DNA of 64,000 nt from Spirosoma foliorum. Its GTDB lineage: Bacteria; Bacteroidota; Bacteroidia; Cytophagales; Spirosomataceae. Below are positions 9,069-17,661 of the stretch, one piece after another (the first letter of the stretch is position 1; the number at the start of each line of letters is the position of its first letter). The translations under genes were made by a program, and so were the position numbers. The DNA lies in assembly GCF_014117325.1 (NCBI RefSeq), contig NZ_CP059732.1, forward strand, positions 310,001-374,000, in the 5' to 3' direction. A model generated the notes under the pieces. The model ran no database searches. It was not told where the DNA came from and worked only from the letters and a program-made list of their open reading frames with translations.

Positions 9069-9944
9069 TTACTGATTTTTGGCGAGACTCCGCTGAATTT
9101 CAAGAACGAAATCAACACTAACTCCGCTGTCTTCGGCTATTTCCTCGATTGTGAGTTTGCCGCGCTTCAAAGACTTAGTAACCGTCTCAATATTCTTCAA
9201 ATTAATTGCCTCCTGAATCTTCTTATTCTCATTCTCAACTGCCAGCGCATTGGCCGAAAGAGTCATTTCATAAGCCATTCGCTTTTCAGGAGTCATAGCT
9301 CGCGTGTCTAACTCTTTGATGGCTGCTTCCAACCACTCCTCATTCCAGAATTGAGGGAACTGCTTGAGGTTGGTGGCTTTATGTAAGGTCTTCATCGTGT
9401 AAATGAGCTTGTCCAAATCAGTTTGTATATAGGCTAACCGCTTCTTGAATTTAGACAGTTCTATTGTAATAAACGTGGTTTGATCGTCAATCAGTTCGCC
9501 TTTCTCATTTTTCAGAACGGCGACGTTATGATAATCACTTATGCTTGGAAAGATACTGGCAGCTAAAATGCCAATGCAATAAATTTTGGGCAGTCCCTCA
9601 AATCGGTATTTCCCCTTCCGAATCAAAGTATTCAGTCTATAGAATGAGTAAAATTTCATGCGCTGAATAAAGTCTGGATACTTGCTCAACTGCATTTCAA
9701 CGATAAACTGATTGCCCGTTTCGTCAATACAAGCTATATCGTAAACTCCGCTTCGACTGTCTTTGGTTAGTCCCGGAATCTCGCTTTCAATGAACTCAAC
9801 TTTGGTAATCGTTACGGGCGATTGAATCAGCGCTTGTAGTGCTCTGCGTAAAAACCGTGTGTCGGTTTCATTGCCAAAGGTCACCTTGAAACCATAATCA
9901 GAGAGAATGGAAATAAATCGCTCGTTGTCATTGTATAAATTCAT
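9069..9944 (-). CDS. Rpn-family PD-(D/E)XK nuclease (copy 1)
   Basis: A 291-residue member of the Rpn (recombination-promoting nuclease/putative transposase) family, PDDEXK_2 type. The nuclease residues are visible: D69 in SGVYDIAC and E83-x-Q85 in IVEMQLS, with the preceding FGNETDTRFLRRALQAL helix typical of the family. The C-terminal quarter is charged and ends in a helix-turn-helix-like block (LTIEEIAEDSGVSVDFVLE). Rpn proteins are DNA endonucleases linked to recombination and, in E. coli, to phage defence, where a short product from an internal start inhibits the full protein. Here an in-frame Met at residue 217 (9294-9296) is conserved in the paralogue at 23955-24815. A near-match to a Bacteroidota -7 box lies just upstream (about 9947). 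Confidence 0.85.
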   Translation of the reverse strand: MNLYNDNERFISILSDYGFKVTFGNETDTRFLRRALQALIQSPVTITKVEFIESEIPGLTKDSRSGVYDIACIDETGNQFIVEMQLSKYPDFIQRMKFYSFYRLNTLIRKGKYRFEGLPKIYCIGILAASIFPSISDYHNVAVLKNEKGELIDDQTTFITIELSKFKKRLAYIQTDLDKLIYTMKTLHKATNLKQFPQFWNEEWLEAAIKELDTRAMTPEKRMAYEMTLSANALAVENENKKIQEAINLKNIETVTKSLKRGKLTIEEIAEDSGVSVDFVLEIQRSLAKNQ

Positions 9945-10458
9945 GCGGTAAAGGTAGACTAAAAATGGCTGCCTGACTGGTAGGTTCTCTATGTTCCAAG
10001 AAAGCTGAAAAAGAGCCCAAATCTGCTTACCGCATACATGCTGTCCACTACGTTATTAGTTGTTCTACTGAGATCAACATAACTTGCCCGCAACATCTTA
10101 GAACTTTAAATTACACATTATCATCATCCTTTAGCTCATCGGATCATTGAATTTCGCAACTAGACTTACTGGTAAAGCAATACATAAGGTATGAGACATT
10201 CTACGTTCGTTTAGTGAAATGACTAAACGGTAGATACAGATTTTATAATGTGAGCTTAGGAAGTAGAGAAGTGTGCCGATCGTTCGTTTGGTGTTGATAA
10301 ACAGGGACATATCGCCAAACAACTAGGCTGCCGTCTATAATCAAGGAAATAGCAATACTCCGTCATAAGTAATCGCCAATAATTTACGCATAGCCCCGTA
10401 CCTTTGTACCAGAACGCCGAACCGTCGGAACGCCGAACCGTTCGAAAATAAGCCACAG
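9945..10458. other. 514-bp intergenic region between Rpn nuclease and rsmA
   Basis: Divergent intergenic space. I find no convincing gene; the short minus-strand frames have no family resemblance. It contains the rsmA promoter candidate at 10399-10406 and two direct copies of the 12-mer AACGCCGAACCG starting near 10413 and 10429, between that promoter and the rsmA start. Confidence 0.6.
10399..10406 (+). promoter_or_regulatory. Bacteroidota -7 motif for rsmA
   Basis: TACCTTTG matches TAnnTTTG exactly, 52 bases before the rsmA ATG. No clear -33 TTG element was found. Confidence 0.5.
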
Positions 10459-11256
10459 ATGTACGTCAAACCCAAAAAAGAACTCGGCCAGCATTTTCTG
10501 AAAGATCTGAGTATTGCTCAACGCATTGCTGAACTGCTGACCGGGCATGGTGAATATAAAAAAGTCCTCGAAATTGGACCGGGCATGGGCGTTCTGACGC
10601 AGTTTGTCCTGAACGATACCCGTTTTGAGACCTATGTGATTGAAATTGACCGTGAGTCGGTAGATTATTTGAAGCAGCATTTCCCCGCACTCGATGGGCA
10701 TATTTTACCCGCCGATTTTCTGAATATTCGACCCGATTTACTCCCGACCAAACAGCCCGATAGTACCGAGTTGTTTGCCGTAATCGGTAACTTCCCCTAT
10801 AACATTTCGACCCAGATTCTTTTCAAAATACTGGACATGCGCGATCGGGTGCCCGAAGTGGTGGGTATGTTTCAGCGCGAAGTGGCACAACGCGTGGCGT
10901 CGGGACCAGGTAACAAGGATTATGGTATTCTGAGCGTATTGTTACAGGCGTGGTACGACATCAAATACGAATTCACGGTCGATCCATCCGTATTCAATCC
11001 TCCACCAAAAGTGTTTTCGGGTGTGTTGTCGCTTCGGCGTAATGCGGTCACCGATCTCGGCTGCGACGTGCGCAAATTCACGCAGGTAGTAAAACATGGG
11101 TTCAGCCAGCGCCGGAAAACGCTTCGTAATGCCCTGAAACCCCTAAATCCAACGGAAGCCGCTCTTGCCAGTCCATTCATGGATAAACGTGCCGAGCAAT
11201 TGAGTGTGGCTCAGTTTGTAGAGCTGACACAATTAATGATGAATGATGAATTATAA
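10459..11256 (+). CDS. rsmA: 16S rRNA dimethyladenosine transferase
   Basis: RsmA (KsgA) dimethylates two adjacent adenosines in the 3' terminal helix of 16S rRNA during late small-subunit assembly, using S-adenosylmethionine. The 265-residue protein has the conserved N-terminal GQHFL (10-14), the SAM-binding motif I EIGPGMGVLT (38-47), and the catalytic motif IV as NFPYNIS from N111 (the family usually has NLPYNIS). VGMFQREVAQR follows, and the C-terminal helical domain is complete. Start is the ATG at 10459, preceded by a good -7 motif. The stop codon lies inside the left arm of a perfect 22-bp inverted repeat, so terminator and coding end overlap. The frameshifted mgtE lies 88 bases downstream on the same strand. 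Confidence 0.97.
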   Translation: MYVKPKKELGQHFLKDLSIAQRIAELLTGHGEYKKVLEIGPGMGVLTQFVLNDTRFETYVIEIDRESVDYLKQHFPALDGHILPADFLNIRPDLLPTKQPDSTELFAVIGNFPYNISTQILFKILDMRDRVPEVVGMFQREVAQRVASGPGNKDYGILSVLLQAWYDIKYEFTVDPSVFNPPPKVFSGVLSLRRNAVTDLGCDVRKFTQVVKHGFSQRRKTLRNALKPLNPTEAALASPFMDKRAEQLSVAQFVELTQLMMNDEL

Positions 11257-11337
11257 ATGATGAATGGAGTGGTTCTCTTCCATGTCATTAATTCATCATC
11301 GCTCCGGCGACCCGGTCATCATTTATAATTCATCATT
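11242..11337. terminator. perfect 22-bp inverted repeat overlapping rsmA stop
   Basis: Arms 11242-11263 and 11316-11337 are perfect complements; the left arm contains the rsmA stop codon (11254-11256) and the right arm ends 7 bases before the mgtE GTG start. Confidence 0.75.
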
Positions 11338-11343
11338 GAAACC

Positions 11344-12697
11344 GTGACTTTCGAACTCACCAAAGACTATCTCGATCATATTCAATCGGCGATTGAAGCG
11401 AGTGATGAAACGCTGCTTCGGACCGAAATGGAAGAGCTGTATCCGGCTGATATTTCGGGGATTCTGGACGAACTGGAGCCTGAATCGGCACACTACCTGT
11501 TAGGGTTACTGGACAAATCGGTTGGCGCCGAAATTCTGGCTAATAGCGACCCTACGGTACGAACCGATCTGCTTAAATTATTTACGTCGGAAGAATTGGC
11601 TCCATTCATCAACCAAATGGATTCGGATGATGCCGTGGATTTGCTGAATGAGCAGCCTATTCAGGTGCGGGAAGAGGTCATCGGCTTCCTGGAAGATCGT
11701 GAGCAGGCCCGCTTTATTCTGGATTTGCTGCATTACGAAGATGGTGTTGCAGGTAGCTTGATGCAGAAGGAGTTGATCAAAATCAGTGTCAACCTGACGG
11801 TCAACGCCTGCATTGAAGAAATCCGCCAGCAAGCCGAAGACGTCGAAAATGTGTACGCCGTCTATGTGGTCGATGAAGTGGGCAAACTCCTTGGGCTGAT
11901 ATCGCTCAAAAAAATCGTGCTTGCCCGGAAGAATGCTAAGATTGCTGATCTCTACGACGAAGATGTGGTGTTTGTCGAAACCTATCGACCAGTTGCCGAA
12001 GTAGCTGAGTTGATGCAGAAATATGACCTGGATGCCATTCCGGTTGTAAACGTACAGCAGCGGTTGCTTGGCCGGATTACCATTCGATGACGTCGTCGAC
12101 GTCATCACTGAACAGGCCGAAGAAGATATTCAGGTCATTTCGGGTTTATCGGGCGAAGTAGAAGAAGATGATACTGTCTGGCAGCGTTCTAAAGTGCAGC
12201 TTCCCTGGTTGGTTGCCGGGGCCGTTGGGAGTTTGCTGGCAGCAACGGTTATCAACGGATTTCAGAGCGAATTGGGGAAAGTCGCGGCTCTGGCAGCGTT
12301 TATTCCAATCATTGGATCGACGGGAGGTAACGTGGGAATTCAAACGTCTTCGCTTATTCTGCAAAGCCTTACTGATACAACGGGCCTAAGTATGACAATG
12401 GCCAAGCGGCTGCTCCGAACCCTGTTGGTAGCGATTATCAACGGCCTGGTCGTGGGCCTGATTGCTGGCACCTATACCTTCATCATTGGCGAACCACGTC
12501 TGTTTTTCGTTGTGGCCACGTCATTGCTGGCCGTGGTATTGCTGGCGTCATTTATGGGTACGGTTACGCCCTTGCTGCTCAACCGAATCGGGATTAATCC
12601 GGCAGTAGCTTCCGGGCCCTTTATCACAACGGCAAACGACCTGATCGGCATTGGTGTTTATTTCCTGATTGCACAATTGTTACTAACGGAAGTGTGA
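11344..12697 (+). pseudogene. mgtE: Mg2+ transporter MgtE, broken by one extra base
   Basis: MgtE is a Mg2+-gated channel of the inner membrane. The first frame (GTG 11344 to stop 12090) encodes the cytosolic MgtE N domain and most of the CBS pair. The second frame (to 12697) encodes the end of the second CBS domain, the connecting helix and the five-helix pore (about the last 155 residues, with the conserved PIIGSTGGNVGIQTSSL segment). The family sequence around the junction should read RITIDDVVDVI; deleting the single C at 12085 restores exactly this, giving a normal 450-residue protein. So the gene is either a recent one-base pseudogene or, more likely, intact with a sequencing error. The GTG start is the only plausible one before the first helix. 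Confidence 0.9.
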
Positions 12698-12712
12698 TTG
12701 TTATTACTGCAC

Positions 12713-13627
12713 GTGTCGAAAAGTAAAATACGAACATATAGCACAGAAACGTTTCGGGATGCCTATATGCAGCCTGAACAGAAACTGGATGCTATGTTGA
12801 AACTTGATTTCGGGAAGTTTTTTATCGTAGAAGTCGAAAAACTCATTCGTCTAATAAAGCTTCCTGTTCCGCCGATTCGCTCGACAACGCACACGTTTAT
12901 TTTCCTCACTGATGGCGAAGCAGTGATGACGATTGGGAGTGAAACCTACACCATTTACAAAAACGAATGCTTGGTTGTGCCAGCCGGTCAGGTGTATTCG
13001 TTCAATAATGTCGATCAAAACCACGGTTACCTGTGCAACTTTCATAACGACTTCATTATTGGCAAGTTTGGTAAAAATGAGCTGCTCAAGGACTTCGAAT
13101 TTTTGCGGGTTTGGGGCAATCCTCGTATTCATCTGGATAAGCAAACGGCCAAGTTTGTCCGTCGACTCCTTAAACGGATATTGCTCGCTTATTCAGAAAA
13201 CGGGTTAGCCAATCTGGACATTATCCAATCCTATTTTATCGCGATGTTGTGCGAAGTGAATCGGGTGTACAAGCCCGTGTCGGTCAGTACGAAGACCAAC
13301 GCGGTGAGTATTACGAATCGGTTTCGGGAATTATTGGTTGATCGAATCAGGACCAATCATCGGGTAACGGACTATGCATCCGAATTGAACATTACGCCAA
13401 ACCACCTGAATAAGGCAGTCAGGGCAATCACTGGAAAATCACCCACCAAATGGATTGATGAAGCCATTGTACTGGAAGCCAAAGTACTGCTTTATCAGAG
13501 TACATTGTCAATCAGCGAAATAGCTGCCGAAGTCGGTCTTTTCGATTCATCATACTTTAGTCGTCTGTTCAAAAAATACGAAGGTGTAACGCCTATAGCG
13601 TTTCGTAAGATGATTGAAATGTCCTAA
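12713..13627 (+). CDS. AraC-family transcriptional regulator
   Basis: A 304-residue regulator with an N-terminal cupin-like sensing half (TFIFLTDGEAVMTIG and VPAGQVYSFNN around residues 60-110) and a C-terminal AraC-type double helix-turn-helix (about 210-300). The recognition blocks are YASELNITPNHLNKAVRAIT and the family signature IAAEVGLFDSSYFSRLFKK. The open frame begins right after the mgtE stop with a TTG at 12698; the GTG at 12713 (MSKSKIRTYSTETF) is the better start, and the ATG at 12767 is a third option. Its effector and target are unknown. The next gene encodes a small four-helix membrane protein 110 bases downstream, a possible target. Confidence 0.88.
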   Translation: MSKSKIRTYSTETFRDAYMQPEQKLDAMLKLDFGKFFIVEVEKLIRLIKLPVPPIRSTTHTFIFLTDGEAVMTIGSETYTIYKNECLVVPAGQVYSFNNVDQNHGYLCNFHNDFIIGKFGKNELLKDFEFLRVWGNPRIHLDKQTAKFVRRLLKRILLAYSENGLANLDIIQSYFIAMLCEVNRVYKPVSVSTKTNAVSITNRFRELLVDRIRTNHRVTDYASELNITPNHLNKAVRAITGKSPTKWIDEAIVLEAKVLLYQSTLSISEIAAEVGLFDSSYFSRLFKKYEGVTPIAFRKMIEMS

Positions 13628-13737
13628 AAGTCGCGTTGTTAGTCCTAGCCTGATTTAGTGCTGGTAGCGACCTTTGCAGCACTCTTTTTATTGGATTGAT
13701 TGACCTGATAAACAGGCCGATGTATTGGTTTTAGAAA

Positions 13738-14202
13738 ATGTATTTGTCCCTACTTGTTGCTCATTCAATTTTTCGCTGGCTGGTTTTACTAAGTCTGTTT
13801 TACGCCATCTTCAGGGCATACAAAGGATTCACAACTCGGGCGGTGTTTTCGAAAGCGGATAACTCGGTTCGCCACTGGACGGCTACCATTGCCCATTTGC
13901 AATTGACGATTGGCGTTATTTTGTACAGCAAGAGCCCGATTGTTAGCTATTTCTGGCATGATTTTAAGAACACAATTACGCATATCGATACCGCCTTTTT
14001 CGGACTTGTGCACATGCTATTAATGCTTATTTCGGTAATTGTTCTGACCATTGGTTCGGCTCTGGCCAAACGCCGACCAACCGATCAGGAGAAGTTCAGA
14101 ACGATGCTGATCTGGTTTTCAATTGCGTTGTTCATCATTTTTATTGCCATTCCCTGGCCATTTTCACCGCTGGCAAATCGGCCTTATTTGCGAGTATATT
14201 AA
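13738..14202 (+). CDS. Small four-helix membrane protein (cytochrome b-like)
   Basis: A 154-residue integral membrane protein with four hydrophobic segments (about 5-25, 45-65, 80-105, 120-142). Histidines occur at the membrane boundaries (H9 in VAHSIFRW, HWTATIAHLQL, THIDTAFFGLVHM), a pattern seen in small Bacteroidota proteins that databases often label cytochrome B. Whether it binds haem is not shown. The conserved SIFRWLVLLSLFYAIFRAYKG opening is characteristic of this group. It is followed by a very long hairpin (14205-14281) beginning almost at the stop codon. Confidence 0.75.
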   Translation: MYLSLLVAHSIFRWLVLLSLFYAIFRAYKGFTTRAVFSKADNSVRHWTATIAHLQLTIGVILYSKSPIVSYFWHDFKNTITHIDTAFFGLVHMLLMLISVIVLTIGSALAKRRPTDQEKFRTMLIWFSIALFIIFIAIPWPFSPLANRPYLRVY

Positions 14203-14204
14203 TT

Positions 14205-14281
14205 TTTTTTGTCATCTCGACGTCAGGAGAGATCTCAAATTGCCACCTTGAGATCTCTCCTGACGTCGAGATGACAAAAAA
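14205..14281. terminator. perfect 34-bp inverted repeat
   Basis: Arms 14205-14238 and 14248-14281, loop 9 bases, with T/A runs at both ends so it could terminate in either direction. The outer sequence (GTCATCTCGACG) resembles the palindrome at 36041-36132 (GTCATTCCGACG), suggesting a repeat family. Confidence 0.85.
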
Positions 14282-14338
14282 TAGAAATCTTACCAATCAT
14301 AAAATCTGCCGGTCCGCCAGTGCGGTTCCCAACAAATC

Positions 14339-14656
14339 ATGAAAAACTTTCTCACAACAAACATCGGCCGTCTTCGACTCATTGGTCTTTTAGAAGGCAT
14401 TTCGTTACTTGTACTGATTGGTATTGCCGTTCCGGCAAAACACCTGCTGGGTGACCCGACGCTCGTAAAAGCAATTGGGCCGGTTCATGGCGTGTTATTT
14501 CTTCTATTCGTGTTCAATACGCTAAGCGTGGGAGTCGAATACCGATGGAAGTTTAAAACGACGACCTGGAAAGTGCTGCTTGCCTGTATGGTTCCCTTTG
14601 GTACGTTCTACATCGACAAGAAAATATTGAGCAAAATAGAGCCATCGGCAGATTAA
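14339..14656 (+). CDS. DUF3817 small membrane protein
   Basis: A 105-residue protein matching the DUF3817 pattern: an amphipathic N-terminus (GRLRLIGLLEGISLL), three hydrophobic segments (about 12-32, 45-65, 78-95), the central IGPVHGVLF motif with a membrane-embedded histidine, and the conserved ending PFGTFYIDKKIL. Function of the family is unknown. The stop codon is inside a 30-bp perfect palindrome. Spacing suggests it is a separate transcription unit from the cytochrome b-like gene before it, since a strong hairpin lies between. Confidence 0.85.
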   Translation: MKNFLTTNIGRLRLIGLLEGISLLVLIGIAVPAKHLLGDPTLVKAIGPVHGVLFLLFVFNTLSVGVEYRWKFKTTTWKVLLACMVPFGTFYIDKKILSKIEPSAD

Positions 14657-14714
14657 TTAGAAAATCTGGTATGCCATATCTCTAAGATATGGCATACCAG
14701 ATTTTCTAATTAAT
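14652..14714. terminator. perfect 30-bp hairpin overlapping DUF3817 stop
   Basis: Arms 14652-14681 and 14685-14714 with a 3-base loop. The stop codon 14654-14656 is within the left arm. Confidence 0.85.
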
Positions 14715-14746
14715 CGTTGGCAAGCTTTTCTTATCTTGCCTGAACT

Positions 14747-15307
14747 ATGACCATTCGTTTTGCTACATCAGCCGATGTGCCCGCTATTCTGGCTATTTAT
14801 GCGCCTTTCATTACAGGATCGACCATTACGTTTGAATATGACGTACCGACTGTTGCTGAGTTTACCGAACGTGTTCAAGCCATTCAGCAGCAATTTCCTT
14901 ATCTGGTAGCTGAAATCGACGGGCGATTGCTAGGGTACGCCTATGCGTCGAAGCACCGGGACCGAGCCGCGTATCAATGGTCCGTCGAGACATCGGTGTA
15001 TGTGCATCCTGATGGTCATCGGAAAGGGATCGCTCGTCAGCTTTATAATACATTATTTGATTTATTACGTCGGCAAGGCTATTACAATGCCTATGCGGGT
15101 ATTACGTTGCCTAATCACAAGAGCGAATCATTTCATCGTTCATTCGACTTCGAACACATCGGGACGTATACGAATATTGGCTACAAGCTGGGGGCGTGGC
15201 ATAGTGTGTCCTGGTTTCAGTTACCACTCCAACCTTATCAGACAAACCCACCCGTGCCAATTCCCATTACCCAACTAGAGATCAAAAAGAAGCCTACTAG
15301 AAACTAG
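14747..15307 (+). CDS. Phosphinothricin acetyltransferase-like GNAT enzyme
   Basis: A 186-residue GNAT-fold acetyltransferase of the PAT/Bar group. The N-terminus IRFATSADVPAILAIYAP, the TITFEYDVP segment, the acetyl-CoA pyrophosphate loop region VHPDGHRKGIARQLY (about 86-100), the GYAYASKHRDRAAY block and the late FHRSFDFEHIGTY and GAWHSVSWFQ segments are all hallmarks of phosphinothricin/methionine-sulfoximine N-acetyltransferases. Such enzymes acetylate the amino group of glutamate analogues. It sits alone between two hairpin terminators. The C-terminal 20 residues are low complexity and may be dispensable. Confidence 0.9.
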   Translation: MTIRFATSADVPAILAIYAPFITGSTITFEYDVPTVAEFTERVQAIQQQFPYLVAEIDGRLLGYAYASKHRDRAAYQWSVETSVYVHPDGHRKGIARQLYNTLFDLLRRQGYYNAYAGITLPNHKSESFHRSFDFEHIGTYTNIGYKLGAWHSVSWFQLPLQPYQTNPPVPIPITQLEIKKKPTRN

Positions 15308-15312
15308 TGTTC

Positions 15313-15346
15313 TTGTCTGGGCCAAGCTGGAGCTTGGCCCAGACAA
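15313..15346. terminator. 16-bp hairpin
   Basis: Perfect stem 15313-15328/15331-15346 with a 2-base loop, 5 bases after the acetyltransferase stop. The stem sequence is shared with the repeat at 32513-32580. Confidence 0.8.
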
Positions 15347-15473
15347 AATGCTAATCCTTAAATCGAAAGAGTACAAGTTTACGGTTGAGGTTCCCACGAG
15401 GTAAACAGCGATTGGTAAAATTATCAAATTGTTAAGAATGAGGTAAGCAAGGTAATGCATGCTTAATTGCCTG

Positions 15474-15481
15474 TACTTTTG
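15474..15481 (+). promoter_or_regulatory. Bacteroidota -7 motif for the DUF2490 gene
   Basis: TACTTTTG fits TAnnTTTG exactly, 44 bases before the proposed GTG start. Confidence 0.45.
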
Positions 15482-15524
15482 TAAGTGATTTTACTTACGA
15501 GTACCCTACGTAATTCTTGAACTT

Positions 15525-16310
15525 GTGATTCGCCGTTCTTTAGCTTTTTGTCTGGTAATCAGTTTCTTTATTGGTACGATTAGTCGTACACTTGCACAAA
15601 CATCTCTTACGCCGGCAACTCCGTTAGGAAGCTGGCTGATTGCCACGGTTCAGTTGCCCGCTGGAGATAAAAAATGGGGCGGTTTTGCCGAATTACAGGC
15701 CCGTAGTAATGGTACGTTTAGCCAATATTTTTACAATGAACTGAAGGCTGGCGTTAGTTACGACCTTGATAAAAATTTCTCGCTGATGGTAGCCGGTGGG
15801 CGTTATGCCACCTATGATTATCAGGACCTCTCAGCTGGTCCACTCAATACCGAAAAGCGTATTTGGGAACAGCTCATTATCAATCAATACCTGACCCGGC
15901 TTAAGTTTGAACACAGGTACCGCATTGAGCAGCGGTGGTTTACATATCGTGACGGTACAACACCCTACCGCAACCGGGTTCGGTATCGGCTGAATATGTT
16001 CGTGCCCCTTAATAATCGGACAATTACTGATAAAACAGCTTTCCTGTCTTTGTACGACGAAATCTTCGTTAATCCGCTAGGACCAACGTTTGAGCGAAAT
16101 CGATTGTATGCAGGTGTGGGCTACCAGTTCGATCAACGCTGGATTATACAATTGGGCCTTATAAACCAGACGAATTACAATCCGGCTACGTTTGAAAGTG
16201 GTGTATTTACCCCGCAGCTGGCAACGGGTAAGAACAACATCGTAGTTGGGCTGACCTACCGACTGAAGCGCAGTAAAAACTCCGAGAAACTGCCTTCGCA
16301 ACCTGATTAA
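15525..16310 (+). CDS. DUF2490 outer-membrane beta-barrel protein
   Basis: A 261-residue exported protein with a signal peptide (RRSLAFCLVISFFIGTISR, cleavage near LAQ). The mature part is a series of alternating amphipathic strands typical of DUF2490: GSWLIATVQLP, then YFYNELKAGVSYDL, the charged EHRYRIEQRWF motif near residue 130, YRNRVRYRLNMFVPL, and a final GLTYRL strand. DUF2490 proteins are predicted outer-membrane barrels without known ligand. GTG at 15525 is the start that yields the complete signal peptide, and a -7 motif lies just upstream. It is convergent with the two-component system that follows. Confidence 0.85.
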   Translation: MIRRSLAFCLVISFFIGTISRTLAQTSLTPATPLGSWLIATVQLPAGDKKWGGFAELQARSNGTFSQYFYNELKAGVSYDLDKNFSLMVAGGRYATYDYQDLSAGPLNTEKRIWEQLIINQYLTRLKFEHRYRIEQRWFTYRDGTTPYRNRVRYRLNMFVPLNNRTITDKTAFLSLYDEIFVNPLGPTFERNRLYAGVGYQFDQRWIIQLGLINQTNYNPATFESGVFTPQLATGKNNIVVGLTYRLKRSKNSEKLPSQPD

Positions 16311-16313
16311 TCT

Positions 16314-16388
16314 CGTAGCCTGGACGTCCACGTCCGGGTGTTAAACTAAGGCTCGCATGTCCATCCGGACGTAGACGTCCAGGCTACG
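16314..16388. terminator. 24-bp inverted repeat between convergent genes
   Basis: Arms 16314-16337 and 16365-16388 pair with one mismatch. The right arm contains the histidine kinase stop codon (16384-16386). Confidence 0.8.
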
Positions 16389-17661
16389 TTAACACGTGGG
16401 AAATACAAAATTCATGGATGCCACCCGTTTCCCGGTACGCAATGTGCAGGCCGTAACTGTCGCAGATTTGCCGGACAATAGCCAGTCCTAACCCTACCGA
16501 ATCGGGTCCAGTACTTTCTTTTTTGAAACGCTCGAATAATCGTTCAGGGTCTGAGATTAATTGCCCCCCTGTATTACTTAAACACAACTGATCGGCGGTC
16601 GATGTCAGCTCGATTCGACCATTGGGCTGGTTGTGTTTGATGGCATTATTGACCAGATTCGTGACAAGACTATCTGCCAGAGAAGCGGGTAGCTGGACGG
16701 CAAAGGGCGCAGTCGTTTGTAGATTTATTGATAACTGTTTGAACGACAGAACCTCCTCCATGTCGGTTAGTTTTTCTGTCAGGAGTGCCGATAAATCGAC
16801 CGATTGCGTATCACTAAACTGCCGATTCTCAATTTTAGCCAATAGGAGTAATCCCTGATTCAACCGAGAAATGCGTCGGGATGCCTGATAGATTGACTCA
16901 ATCCAGTTCGTTTGGGTTTCGGTGAGTTGTTCGGTCTGGATGAGTTGCTCCACTTTGGCATTGATGAGAGCCAGGGGTGTTTGCATCTCATGCGATGCAT
17001 TTTCGGTAAATTCTTTCAGACTTTGATAGTCCTGCTGCATCTTCGCTGCCATTTTTTGCAACACATCGTTCAGCTCATTGAACTCCGTAATTTCTGACTT
17101 ACTCAATTGCAGAGATGTATCGTTGTTGAGGTCAAATTGCTTGATACGCGCCAACGTGCCATAAAACGGAAGCCAGAGTCGGCCGGAGAGTTTCCGCTGA
17201 AACCAGAACATGCCTAGCAACAGTAAACCCAGAAAAAGTACCATCGCAACGCTAATCACTTCGATTAGCCGATAGGTCTGAATCAGTGACTTACGGATAG
17301 ATACCCGGTGAATAACGCCGTGAATCGGTTCGTAGAAGGTCAATTGCCGGAACGGAATCAGTTCGCCGTCGTAGCGATTTTCAATAAGTGTGTCTTTAAA
17401 GGCTTCCCGAATCGGGACACGTTTACTAACGGGTATTACCTCGATCTTATTCTCAACAAAATACGGAGCGCTCGTCCAGGCATTATGTTTACGGACATAA
17501 GTTTCGAAATCCCGCCGTTCGACTTTTAACCGACTTTCGACCTCATCGTAAATAAGAAGCCGGATAATCTGGTAAAAGGCCAGCGCGGTCAGCAGATAAA
17601 TAACCAGCGAAAACGTCAGGTAAATCTGGTTGGTTTTGGTAAGCAGTTTCAAGGCTGACAA
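16384..17661 (-). CDS. Sensor histidine kinase
   Basis: Membrane sensor kinase of 425 residues. A first transmembrane helix lies at about 15-33, a periplasmic sensing region at about 35-130, and a second helix at about 135-157. The dimerisation domain carries the phospho-accepting histidine H224 in NASHEMQTP, and the ATPase domain has the N box NLVNNAIKHNQPNG and G2 motif GLGLAIVRQICDSY. It is the second gene of an operon; its start overlaps the end of the response regulator by 13 bases, indicating coupled translation. The signal is unknown; the H-box variant HEMQTPLA is common in Bacteroidota kinases. Confidence 0.92.
   Translation of the reverse strand: MSALKLLTKTNQIYLTFSLVIYLLTALAFYQIIRLLIYDEVESRLKVERRDFETYVRKHNAWTSAPYFVENKIEVIPVSKRVPIREAFKDTLIENRYDGELIPFRQLTFYEPIHGVIHRVSIRKSLIQTYRLIEVISVAMVLFLGLLLLGMFWFQRKLSGRLWLPFYGTLARIKQFDLNNDTSLQLSKSEITEFNELNDVLQKMAAKMQQDYQSLKEFTENASHEMQTPLALINAKVEQLIQTEQLTETQTNWIESIYQASRRISRLNQGLLLLAKIENRQFSDTQSVDLSALLTEKLTDMEEVLSFKQLSINLQTTAPFAVQLPASLADSLVTNLVNNAIKHNQPNGRIELTSTADQLCLSNTGGQLISDPERLFERFKKESTGPDSVGLGLAIVRQICDSYGLHIAYRETGGIHEFCISHVLT

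Noticed and set aside
10131..10456. Minus-strand frames of 63-66 codons before rsmA
   Set aside because: No family resemblance, and one overlaps the rsmA promoter.
11344..12697. mgtE as two separate functional genes
   Set aside because: The CBS-pair boundary and the pore sit in different frames of one conserved protein; removing one base gives a perfect junction.
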